NCBI GenBank assembly: GCA_030427485.1
Contig: JAUICG010000023.1
Span: 18,844 to 82,843 of the forward strand
Reading direction: 5' to 3'
Length of the DNA stretch: 64,000 nucleotides
From: Gammaproteobacteria bacterium
Lineage (GTDB): Bacteria > Pseudomonadota > Gammaproteobacteria > Pseudomonadales > Halieaceae
Shown here: piece by piece, positions 35,528-43,846 of the stretch
How positions within the stretch are numbered: the stretch's first letter is position 1
Layout: each line of letters starts with the position of its first letter
Notes under the pieces: model-generated
What the model saw: the letters and a program-made list of their open reading frames with translations, nothing else
Told to the model about the DNA's origin: nothing
Databases searched by the model: none
Program-made: the position numbers and the translations under genes

Positions 35528-37204
35528 TCAAACGATTTTCAGGCCGCTTCCCGGGGTTCCCGGCATGCGGACAATGAACTCCCAGGGACTGATTTCGCTG
35601 TTTCTTTCCACCTGTATTTCGATCACAGCGGGCTGCCGAGCGTCGAGCGCGGCCGCCAGCACAGGTCTCAGAGCGTCGGGCGAGGCCACCCGGTATGCGC
35701 GAACACCGAAACTCTCCGCCAACTTCACAAAATCGGGGGCAGTCAGGTCGGCAGCAACAACCCGGTCTTCGAACAGGCGCCGCTGGTCCCGGCGAATATT
35801 CCCGTAGCCGCCGTTATTGAACACCAGCGTGACCAGCGCCAGCTTCTCCTGCGCGGCGGTGGCAAGTTCCTGAATCCCGAACATGAATCCGCCGTCTCCC
35901 ACGACAGCCACAACTCCGCGATCGGGATTTCCCGCCTGCACACCCAGCGCTGTGGGGAATGCGAAGCCAAGCGTACCTTGATAACCGGAGGTTATATAGG
36001 TTAACGGTTCATAAACCGGAAAACCGAAGTAAGATGCGTAGCCTGCCTGGCAGAGATCCTTGATGAAAAATCCATCTCGCGGCAATACGTCTCGAACAAC
36101 ATCCAGATAGGCCATCTGTGGCTGTACCTTGTTGATCTTCTCTCTCGCTAACGCTTTCGCCCGGGCTATCCGCTCCCGGTGCCCACCGGATTGAAAACCG
36201 CTGCGGCCCAGGCGCTCTATCAGCGCATGGGTACCGTGGTGCGCATCCGCAACAATACCCGCGTCGGGTCGCAAGCGTTCCATTTCCAGTGCATCGATAT
36301 CGATCCTGACAAGAATGGGCGGCGCTGCAGGTCTGGCTTCATAGGCACCCATGCCGGTCCAGCGCATGTACTGGAGTTCCAGACGCGACCCGATGCCTAT
36401 CAGCAGGTCTGTCTCGGGCCAGAGTTCATACGCCGCGGCGGATGAAACGCCCAGGGCGTGATCCTCCGCGACGATCCCCCTGCCACTGCGAAAGGCGGTC
36501 ACCGGTGCATCCAGCATGGTAGCAAGTTGCAGCACAGAGTCGTGCGCGTGCTGGGCGCCGCCTCCAACCATAATCATCGGATTGCGCGCAGCGGCTACCA
36601 ACGCAGCGGCCCTGTTCACATCCTCGGGATTAACCTCGGTGCTATCCCCGGCCCTGAAGGGTGACATCGCCTCGACCTGCGCCGTTGACATCATTCTGTC
36701 CCAGCACATTTCCAGTGCCACCGGCCCGGGGCGCCCGGTGGTCATCTGCCTGTACGCCTCGTCCACGCTGCGCGGCGCCGCTTCCGGGCTGTCGATGCGC
36801 CCGCTCCATTTGGTGAGGCCCCGCAATGTCGCCAACTGGTCCTGCAGTTCATGCAGATGCCCCCTCCCGATACCAAGGTAGGATACGGGTACCTGTCCGG
36901 TTACCAGGAGTGTGGGCGTATTCGTCGCCCTCGCCGTGGAAATCGCGGCGCCGGCATTGAGGATTCCGGGGCCCGGGACCACCGAGTAGATACCGGGCTT
37001 GCCAGTAGATTTTGCGTAACCGTTTGCCATGTAGGCCGCGGATTGTTCATGTCGGGGTGTGTAGTGACGTATGCGATCCGGGTACCTCGCGATTGCATCA
37101 AAGAATGGATAGGTCTGCACCCCGGGTATACCGAAGGTACTGTCGACGCCATTACTGATAAGAGCACGCAGTATGGCTTCACCACCCGTGATTGATTCAC
37201 CCAT
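35528..37204 (-). CDS. Thiamine-diphosphate-dependent enzyme, acetolactate synthase-like
   Basis: 558 residues in the three-domain layout of ThDP enzymes. The N-terminal PYR domain has FGIPGVQTYPF with the catalytic Glu region RHEQSAAYMANGYA. The C-terminal PP domain has the ThDP/Mg motif GDGGFMFG...NNGGYGN. The family includes acetolactate synthases, decarboxylases and ligases acting on 2-oxo acids. Its position among oxidoreductases and an acetyltransferase implies a biosynthetic role rather than branched-chain amino acid synthesis, and no regulatory subunit gene is adjacent. The ATG at 37204 is preferred over a GTG three codons upstream. Confidence 0.92.
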   Translation of the reverse strand: MGESITGGEAILRALISNGVDSTFGIPGVQTYPFFDAIARYPDRIRHYTPRHEQSAAYMANGYAKSTGKPGIYSVVPGPGILNAGAAISTARATNTPTLLVTGQVPVSYLGIGRGHLHELQDQLATLRGLTKWSGRIDSPEAAPRSVDEAYRQMTTGRPGPVALEMCWDRMMSTAQVEAMSPFRAGDSTEVNPEDVNRAAALVAAARNPMIMVGGGAQHAHDSVLQLATMLDAPVTAFRSGRGIVAEDHALGVSSAAAYELWPETDLLIGIGSRLELQYMRWTGMGAYEARPAAPPILVRIDIDALEMERLRPDAGIVADAHHGTHALIERLGRSGFQSGGHRERIARAKALAREKINKVQPQMAYLDVVRDVLPRDGFFIKDLCQAGYASYFGFPVYEPLTYITSGYQGTLGFAFPTALGVQAGNPDRGVVAVVGDGGFMFGIQELATAAQEKLALVTLVFNNGGYGNIRRDQRRLFEDRVVAADLTAPDFVKLAESFGVRAYRVASPDALRPVLAAALDARQPAVIEIQVERNSEISPWEFIVRMPGTPGSGLKIV

Positions 37205-37290
37205 TCTCAGCACCTTGTCCGTCTATCGACACAAAAAGGGCCCGGACTTCGGTCCGGACTCGCTGCCGAGGCCGGGCGGCGGAACATGTA

Positions 37291-37911
37291 TCAAGCCGGC
37301 GGCTGAACAAGATGCATTTCAACCGCCAGCGCATTCGCCCAGTCCTCACTCGCATCAACCAGGCCGGGCAGTGTTTCCGCAAAGTCATCCGCACTGATGC
37401 GAAACAGCAGTTCACCCTCTTTCCTGTAGATACTGGGCTCTTCGAACAATCGCGCGCCCATCTGCTTCACCCGTCTAACAGCACCGCTGTTCTGGGCGTT
37501 TATGCACGTATAGAGGTTGTCCAGTTCGCCAAACTTGAACGCGCAGTGACAACACAGGGGGGCAAAAATGCCGACCACGCCCTGCACGCGCTGTTTACCC
37601 ATTACCACGCCCCACTCGGCATCGGCCCGGGCCGGATCGGCGTTGAACATGGAGGTGAAGCCAATCGGTACGCCGCGATCCTCGACAATATGGTAACTGT
37701 AGCCGGGATCCCGGCACACCCTTTCAAACCAGGTCAGTTGCGACTCAATCGACTCAGGGGGTGCCGCGGATAGAAAACGGGAAGTATCGATATCGCTACG
37801 CCAGCCATACATAAGAGGCTGGTCCGGGACGCGCGCGGGCCTTATCAGGAATCGCCCGGCGCGAAATTCTGCACGCCGGTATAGGGCAAGCGGAGGCATT
37901 GGAGAATTCAT
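37291..37911 (-). CDS. GNAT-family N-acetyltransferase
   Basis: 206 residues of RimJ/RimL or PseH type: FLIRPARVPDQPLMYGWRSD at the N-terminus, a central beta-sheet (IVEDRGVPIGFTSM) and a CoA-binding stretch (GVVMGKQRVQGVVG). Late in the protein, NAQNSGAVRRVKQMGA matches the usual NxxSxxxxxKxGF pattern. It probably acetylates an amino sugar or amine intermediate. Several Cys residues (CCHC) near the CoA site are unusual. It begins 7 nt before the GMC oxidoreductase stop region, so it is in the same transcript. Confidence 0.88.
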   Translation of the reverse strand: MNSPMPPLALYRRAEFRAGRFLIRPARVPDQPLMYGWRSDIDTSRFLSAAPPESIESQLTWFERVCRDPGYSYHIVEDRGVPIGFTSMFNADPARADAEWGVVMGKQRVQGVVGIFAPLCCHCAFKFGELDNLYTCINAQNSGAVRRVKQMGARLFEEPSIYRKEGELLFRISADDFAETLPGLVDASEDWANALAVEMHLVQPPA

Positions 37912-37917
37912 AAGCCG

Positions 37918-39513
37918 TTAGATCACCTCGGCCACTCGCAGGGCATTAGCGGCGACGGTGAGGCTGGGATTGGTACCTCCGCTGGACGGGAAAAACGAGG
38001 CGTCAACCACGTAGAGGTTATCCAGGTCATGCGCGCGGTTATTGGCATCAAGTACGCTGGTGGCAGGGTCGTCGCCAAACTTGCAGGTGCCGCAGACATG
38101 GCCATAGTTAATATTGTTCCTGCCGCTTAGCACGCGGACCCGGTGCTTGCGCGACAGTGTTTCCTTGACCCGCTTGCGAAAGTAGGCATTGCGCCATTTG
38201 AGTTCTTTGGTGTACTCGTACTCGAAGCGCATGCCATTCGGTGCACCCTGGTCCAGGATGATGCGATTATGGCTGTAAGGCAGGTCTTCCACAATGGTGG
38301 CAAACATGGTCGAGCGGGCAAACAGGCGCGGCGCATGCTCGGAGGCCAGGGGCAGCATCGGGTTGGTTATCCTGCGCCACCAGCGTGGGTCGGCATCCGC
38401 CACATGGCGCAGGTAGGCCAGGATAAACACGGACTCGAAGGGAAAACCCACAGTCTGGAATGTCCCCAGTTTGTGGCCGTTGTCAAAATAGAAGTCATTG
38501 AGTGCGAGGGTCTTGCGGGGACCCTCGGGCGACAACCACTGCGGCGAATCCAGGGCCATGAAATCGCTGGTATGCAGCATCAGGTTGCGACCGACCATGC
38601 CTGATCTGTTGGCCAAACCGTCCGGCCACGTCGCAGATGATGACTTGAGCAACAGGCGCGGCGTCATGTAGGCACCGGCGGCCAGCACGACTGTGCGCGC
38701 CTTCAGCGTGATCTCCCTGTCTTTATACCGCGCACGTACCCCGTTCACCCGCTTGTTATCCGCGACCAACTCCTCGACCTCGCATTCGGGTAGTATCTGG
38801 GCACCAAAATCCGCAAGGGCCGGCAGGAGGCAGACCTGACCCGCCTCCCGCTTGCAGTTTTTCGGGCAAATCTCGGTACATTCAAAACAATTCGGGACGT
38901 ATTCATAGCCGACATGGGCCCGGTAGGGGTGCAGCCCCATGCCCTTGAACGAGTCGTGGAGCGCCTGGTCCCGTTCGGCCAGCGGCGGGGGTTGGCGCAG
39001 ATTCGCGCCCTCATCGGTATTCAACTCATCCTGTGTGCCACAGACGTGGAATAGCGACTCGGCCTGCCGATAGTAGGGCGTCATCGTTTCATGCGATACC
39101 GGCCAGTGTTCCGGCAGGTTGGTGCCCTCGACCTTGGGAAAGTTTCCCTTCGGGGAGAAATCACTGCGCGCGAAACGCTCCAGCTGGGCACCGTAGTGGC
39201 CCGTGGTACCGCCGGAACCACATCCGAGCGGAGCGTAAAAATCGGCCTTGCCGAAGGTGGTCATCCCCTGGAGACGGCTCGGCCACCACCCGGTGTGCAA
39301 TCGTTGATCGGCCTCGGACATCGGTCCGGAGGGCGGTTCCGGCGCGTTCAGTGGACCGCTGTGCAAAAATTTTCCCTTCTCCAGGAACAGTACGCTCTTG
39401 CCTTTTCTGGCCAGCGCAAGGCCGATAGTGGATCCTCCCATTCCGGTGCCCACGACTATCACGTCCCAATCGCCATCTTCCGGGTTTTGCGGGATGTAGT
39501 TAGAGACATCCAT
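37918..39513 (-). CDS. GMC-family FAD-dependent oxidoreductase
   Basis: 531 residues. The N-terminal FAD motif is VVGTGMGGSTIGLALARKG, and the C-terminal GMC signature is VVDASFFPSSGGTNPSLTVAANALR, preceded by CGTCKFGDDP. A Cys-rich internal segment (NCFECTEICPKNCKREAGQVC) resembles that of cholesterol-oxidase-like and gluconate-dehydrogenase-like members. These enzymes oxidise alcohols, often sugars or sterols. No Tat signal is visible. It sits between the TPR-ND[YF]GEL gene and the acetyltransferase with short spacers. Confidence 0.92.
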   Translation of the reverse strand: MDVSNYIPQNPEDGDWDVIVVGTGMGGSTIGLALARKGKSVLFLEKGKFLHSGPLNAPEPPSGPMSEADQRLHTGWWPSRLQGMTTFGKADFYAPLGCGSGGTTGHYGAQLERFARSDFSPKGNFPKVEGTNLPEHWPVSHETMTPYYRQAESLFHVCGTQDELNTDEGANLRQPPPLAERDQALHDSFKGMGLHPYRAHVGYEYVPNCFECTEICPKNCKREAGQVCLLPALADFGAQILPECEVEELVADNKRVNGVRARYKDREITLKARTVVLAAGAYMTPRLLLKSSSATWPDGLANRSGMVGRNLMLHTSDFMALDSPQWLSPEGPRKTLALNDFYFDNGHKLGTFQTVGFPFESVFILAYLRHVADADPRWWRRITNPMLPLASEHAPRLFARSTMFATIVEDLPYSHNRIILDQGAPNGMRFEYEYTKELKWRNAYFRKRVKETLSRKHRVRVLSGRNNINYGHVCGTCKFGDDPATSVLDANNRAHDLDNLYVVDASFFPSSGGTNPSLTVAANALRVAEVI

Positions 39514-39555
39514 GATTCGCTGCTCCTGTTAATTGCATACCAAAATGATTCCGCG

Positions 39556-42063
39556 TCATGAGACTAGTGCATCATAGGGTTTTGCCGCCGGCCCTGACCT
39601 GTCGATAATCTGCTCAATAAGAGAGCGAGGATCAGGGGCACGCTGGAAACCGCGTCGCATGCTGTCCGCGTTGCCCCTGAATTCGGCCGTAGCGGCATCC
39701 AGTACCTCCAGTGTCAGCGGCTCGGAGTGGTCGAGGTAGATCGGCTGCACACCCTGGTAGTACCACTGTACAACGCGATCATAAATCGCTTCGACGTTCC
39801 TCACGAGGTGCCCGCGATCAAACAGGACAACGGGCAATCCATTAAATGATCTCAGCAAAATAGTGTGCGACACTGAATTCCAGTAGAACGCATGCTCCGC
39901 CGTCAGCAGCAGTGATGCGAGGCGGGAAAAGGAGCAGAAACTGAGCAACTCGGCTCCCTCCTGCCCGCGCATTTCGCGTGCCAGGTCGCGGATGAATTTC
40001 TCCGGCCCGACAAATATCGGGCGGCGACCCAGCGCAATCGCCTGCGTCAATAATCGCGCGACTATTTCCCCAAATCCGCGCACCGCCTCAAACATCAACT
40101 GGGTATCGAGATCCGTGGCTGAGAGTATGAATATCCAGTGCGGCCGGGTGGCCGGATCGGCTTGAAGCGCAAGATCGCAGACGAGTTCAGGATTGAAAAA
40201 TGCACGTTCACGCGCATTGTGCACGAGGTTTTCAGCCTCGACACCGCTCGCATGGGCCGGGTACAGGTGCAAGTGGCTACTGAGGATTCGCTCGGCGCCT
40301 GACAGCTTTTCCACGATCCACTCATCCTGTTCCGCCTTAACGCTCTCCAGGTGGGCAAACACATGAGCGGGGAGCTCCAGGTCTGACGCGTCCGGCACAT
40401 CAATCGAAATCAGGCTGCAGACAGATTGCTGCGACAATACGCCGAGAAAGGGATCAGCAGTAACAACGCCACAGCCCCGGTCGGTCAGCAGGTCAACGAG
40501 CTGCTGCAGTTGCTCGTGAGACAACAGGCCGTGCATTGCGTACAAATAACCTGAACACAAAAAAGCGATGTCCGGACAGAAAGATTTTACAACCTCCTCG
40601 ACGTCACCGATCGACTGGTAGCGGAATGTCCGGCCGGGGAAAGCCTCGCTGTTGGCTGCATAGAGGCGATCGGGAAGCAGCACCATCACATGCTCAGCCC
40701 ACTTCTGGCCCAACAGTAGATACATCACTGTGGTTAGCTCGCCGAAGTCGTTATCGAGGATGAAGAGCATACGAGCCGTGTCCGCGGACCGCTGGCGATG
40801 TTGAACCCGGTCGCCGGGAGGCCTGTTGCCTGTTGGAAGCATCCCTTCAATCCAGCGTTCGACTTCGAAAACCCGTGCGCCGAAACGGGCTTCAGTCCAG
40901 TCCAGTGCTGGTAGCGGCGATGTATCAGCCTCCGCCTTGATGCTATCGGGTGTGGCGTCGGAATGGGCCCTGAGATAGGCCTTCTGCGTCTCGAGTTTGA
41001 ATACGGCTATACCCAGATTGCGCTGCAACTCGGCATCGTCGGGGCGGACGGCGAGGCATTGCTCGTATGCTGAAGCGGCTTCCTGCCAGCGCTCGAGTTT
41101 CAACCAGACCCCGCCCAGTGCGGCCGTAATGTGCAGGTCATCGCCTGCAGCATCGCGTGCTCGAAGATAGCAAGCCTCTGCTTCTCTCCAACGCTCCATC
41201 TTCGCCAGCGCGGTGCCGAGATTCTGCAAGGTCGAGACGCTGTCCGGAGATAGTGCGAGCGCCCGCTCATAGGCGGCTATCGCCTCATCAACGCGACCGA
41301 GTTTTCCCAGCGTGTCGCCGAGATGATGATACGGCCAGGCATTGTTCGAATTCAGGGCGACAGATCGGCGCAGCGCCTCGACCGCCTCCTCCCAGCGCTC
41401 CTGTTTTGCCAACGCTTCTCCAAGGTGAAGAAAGGTGTAAGGCTCGGACGGATCGAGTCGAATCGCACTGCGGCAGGCCGCTTCGGCCTGCTCCCAGCGT
41501 TCGAGTTTCAAACAGGCGCTACCCAGATTCCTGTAGGTCCAGACACTGTCGACCGACAATGCAAGCGCCTGTTCATATGCGGCAACGGCATAGGACAAAT
41601 GCCCGAGCCTGGAAAAAGCATCACCGAGATGATGATGCGGCCAGGCATTGCGCGCATCCAGCGAGATGGATTTCAGGAAAGCCCCGACAGCCTCTTCACA
41701 GCGCCCCTGCCTGCTCAGCACTTCTCCCAGATACAGATAGGTCAACGGCTGCGTTGAACCGGAATCTATCGCACTGCGAAAGGCCGCTTCCGCCTCTTCC
41801 CAGCGCTCCAGCTTGGACAGCGTGTTACCCAGGTTCTCAAGGGTCCACGGACTCTCCGGTGCCAACGTAAGCGCCTGTTGGTAAGCATCTACCGCATCAG
41901 CCAGGCGCCCCAGCCTGCCAAGGGCATCGCCGAGGTGGTGAAGTGGCCAGGCGTTACCGGAATCCAGGTCGATGGCGCGCCGCAAAGTCTCGACCGCTTC
42001 TTCGCAACGCCCCTGCTTCAAAAGCGTTTCGCCTTCGCGTAAGAGTGTCAGGGATTCACTCAT
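39556..42063 (-). CDS. TPR protein fused to an ND[YF]GEL domain
   Basis: About 835 residues. Residues 19-358 are ten 34-residue tetratricopeptide repeats, of which the first nine form three copies of a three-TPR unit. After a linker, residues about 435-815 are an ND[YF]GEL domain: FILDNDFGELTTVMY, FPGRTFRYQSIGDVEEV, LCSGYLYAMH, ADPFLGVL, WIFILSATDLDTQL, EHAFYWNSVSHTILLR and FDRGHLVRN. The TPR plus putative GT-B order recalls O-GlcNAc transferase, though sequence similarity is not evident. The ATG at 42063 starts in register with the first TPR; an ATG at 42096 would add 11 residues. It leads a six-gene operon. Confidence 0.87.
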   Translation of the reverse strand: MSESLTLLREGETLLKQGRCEEAVETLRRAIDLDSGNAWPLHHLGDALGRLGRLADAVDAYQQALTLAPESPWTLENLGNTLSKLERWEEAEAAFRSAIDSGSTQPLTYLYLGEVLSRQGRCEEAVGAFLKSISLDARNAWPHHHLGDAFSRLGHLSYAVAAYEQALALSVDSVWTYRNLGSACLKLERWEQAEAACRSAIRLDPSEPYTFLHLGEALAKQERWEEAVEALRRSVALNSNNAWPYHHLGDTLGKLGRVDEAIAAYERALALSPDSVSTLQNLGTALAKMERWREAEACYLRARDAAGDDLHITAALGGVWLKLERWQEAASAYEQCLAVRPDDAELQRNLGIAVFKLETQKAYLRAHSDATPDSIKAEADTSPLPALDWTEARFGARVFEVERWIEGMLPTGNRPPGDRVQHRQRSADTARMLFILDNDFGELTTVMYLLLGQKWAEHVMVLLPDRLYAANSEAFPGRTFRYQSIGDVEEVVKSFCPDIAFLCSGYLYAMHGLLSHEQLQQLVDLLTDRGCGVVTADPFLGVLSQQSVCSLISIDVPDASDLELPAHVFAHLESVKAEQDEWIVEKLSGAERILSSHLHLYPAHASGVEAENLVHNARERAFFNPELVCDLALQADPATRPHWIFILSATDLDTQLMFEAVRGFGEIVARLLTQAIALGRRPIFVGPEKFIRDLAREMRGQEGAELLSFCSFSRLASLLLTAEHAFYWNSVSHTILLRSFNGLPVVLFDRGHLVRNVEAIYDRVVQWYYQGVQPIYLDHSEPLTLEVLDAATAEFRGNADSMRRGFQRAPDPRSLIEQIIDRSGPAAKPYDALVS
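41092..42009 (-). repeat. Three-copy higher-order TPR repeat (306-bp unit)
   Basis: Three consecutive 102-residue units, each of three TPRs with its own character. Position 1 always ends NAWP-x-HHLGD, position 2 has the ENLG/RNLG/QNLG pattern, and position 3 begins RW-x-x-AEA. The period is therefore 306 bp and not only 102 bp. Confidence 0.8.
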
Positions 42064-42519
42064 CGAAAAGCACCGCGTTGCGATAGCGGGCCGCATGATC
42101 CTGCGAGGGCTTCTTCCAGGACATTAACGAACTTACTGAACCCAGTATCAAACGTCCGGAACGCTTATCGAGATCTAGCACAGTGCTCTGGTCCTGTCAG
42201 TGCGAGATGCGCCAGCGGATGACCGTGGCGATTCAGTTCATACTCCAGCTAGCAAGCCTAGTGTTGTCCCGTGCGTTATACAAGCAAAGTGGTTCACATT
42301 TCACGAGTATCGTTGTCGCAAAAACACGCCGGGGCCTTCACCGAAGTCGGGCTACCAGGAGTTACTGGCAAAGGCGTGACCTGGGTCACCTATTCGCCTA
42401 CCTTAAAGTAACCATGAGTGACATAATCATCAATGGTCGGGGCGCTTCATGGGTGTCCCAGGGCGCGCACTGTTGCCGGGCAAGGATTGATAGCTGAAAC
42501 CTCCTATTCGAGAGAAGAC
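42064..42519. other. Divergent intergenic region
   Basis: 456 bp between the minus-strand TPR-ND[YF]GEL operon and the plus-strand aminotransferase. No gene is supported. It holds a perfect palindrome GTGACC-TG-GGTCAC at 42376-42389, which could be an operator. Confidence 0.5.
42376..42389. promoter_or_regulatory. Perfect 14-bp palindrome, candidate operator
   Basis: GTGACCTGGGTCAC reads the same on both strands in its six-base arms. It is placed about 130 nt before the aminotransferase start codon in a divergent promoter region. The 11-mer GCGTGACCTGG containing its left half is also present at 29285-29295. Which protein would bind is unknown. Confidence 0.35.
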
Positions 42520-43731
42520 ATGAAGGAAAAATTGTTTGATTACGGCTATTTTCGTCCCGATCACTTTCTCAAGTATCCAATCGTATTCAAGGCTGCATCT
42601 GGCAGTACGATTGAGGATATCAACGGGAAGCAGTACCTGGATCTGAGCGCCATAATGGGAGCCGTCAATTGCGGCCACAACGTCCCATCGATTAACCAGC
42701 GGCTGATTCAGCAGGTGGACAGCGTCTGGACCTCCAATTTCTTCGCCACCGAAGTTCAACTGGAAGCCATTGATAAAATCAACACTATACTGCCTGAGAG
42801 CATGGGCCTGGCGGCGCTCTACAGCACCGGCGCGGAAGCCATTGAGTTTGCCCTGCGCCTTGCCAGGGCCATTACGGGGCGCAACCGCATCCTGTCTTTC
42901 AAGGATCATTTCCACGGAAAAACCCTCGGCACAATGCACCTTGTGCAGCATTTTCCCGATTGTTACGGGCCCGTGCCCGACGATTACCGAACCGTGATCG
43001 ATAGCGATGGCTCTGATGATCCGGCGCTGATTGAAGGCTATCTGGACGCCGTACCGGTAGATGATCTGGCAGCCGTGATCTGTGAACCCGTAGTCGGCTA
43101 TTCCGGCCCGCGGCTGCCGCACAAAGACTTTATCAAAACGGTACGAAAGTTCTGTGACACGCATGGCATCGTCATGATTGCCGATGAAATACTCACCGGC
43201 TTTCATCGTTGCAACGGTTTTTTTTGCTCCAGCCAGGGTAGCGTCAACCCCGATATCATCGTGTTTGGAAAAGGGCTGGGAAACGGCTTTCCGATTTCCG
43301 GTGTTGCCTGCGCCCATCCGCTATCCGGGCATATCAGTAGCGCCCTTCCCGGCAGCACCTTCGCCGGCAACAGTCTCGCCTGTGCCGCCGCTTCGGGTGT
43401 ACTGGAGTTTATGGAGCAGCATGACTTTCCCGCAAAAACCAGGATGCTGGAGACGACCTTCCAGGAGTATTTCTCTCACCCCAGGTTCGACACCTACGGC
43501 TTACAAATAGACGGCCAGGGAGGACTTCTCTCGCTCAGTTTTCGAGACACATCCCAAGGCCAGATACCGCAGCTCTACCTGATGCTGCTCAACGAGGGAG
43601 TGATATCCTCGCATACGCAACAATACCTGAGGGTTTCCCCTCCACTGACCATTGACAAGAATGAGTTCGCAAGCGGGTTGGAGATTATTGGTAAGTGCCT
43701 GGATGCGATTTGCGCGCCCGGCAACAAATAG
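42520..43731 (+). CDS. Class III aminotransferase (PLP-dependent)
   Basis: 403 residues. The PLP-binding Lys is in VFGKGLGNGFPISG, preceded by the invariant Asp in MIADEILTGF; STGAEAIEFALRLAR and GSTFAGNSLACAAASG are other family signatures. Members move an amino group between an amino acid and an aldehyde or ketone. Here the likely partner substrate comes from the ThDP, GMC or FAD enzymes encoded on the other side of the divergent region. The ATG at 42520 has GAGAAG just upstream; longer readings add an implausible Cys/Arg-rich leader. Confidence 0.93.
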   Translation: MKEKLFDYGYFRPDHFLKYPIVFKAASGSTIEDINGKQYLDLSAIMGAVNCGHNVPSINQRLIQQVDSVWTSNFFATEVQLEAIDKINTILPESMGLAALYSTGAEAIEFALRLARAITGRNRILSFKDHFHGKTLGTMHLVQHFPDCYGPVPDDYRTVIDSDGSDDPALIEGYLDAVPVDDLAAVICEPVVGYSGPRLPHKDFIKTVRKFCDTHGIVMIADEILTGFHRCNGFFCSSQGSVNPDIIVFGKGLGNGFPISGVACAHPLSGHISSALPGSTFAGNSLACAAASGVLEFMEQHDFPAKTRMLETTFQEYFSHPRFDTYGLQIDGQGGLLSLSFRDTSQGQIPQLYLMLLNEGVISSHTQQYLRVSPPLTIDKNEFASGLEIIGKCLDAICAPGNK

Positions 43732-43846
43732 TTGAATACCCGAGAAGTCCCGACTGTCGGGCGCTACAGGGCTTGCATCGCGCGCAAACCGGGCCCGGAG
43801 CCCAACCGCCATGCGGGGCGCACCCGGGTCGGGCAGTTCCCCCCTG

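Noticed and set aside
35528..37204. Housekeeping acetolactate synthase large subunit (ilvB/ilvI)
   Set aside because: No small regulatory subunit or ilvC next to it, and the neighbours are biosynthetic oxidoreductases; only a general ThDP-enzyme call is justified.
42414..42497. 27-codon frame starting MSDIIING before the aminotransferase
   Set aside because: Too short, no ribosome binding site of note, no family resemblance; treated as part of the leader.
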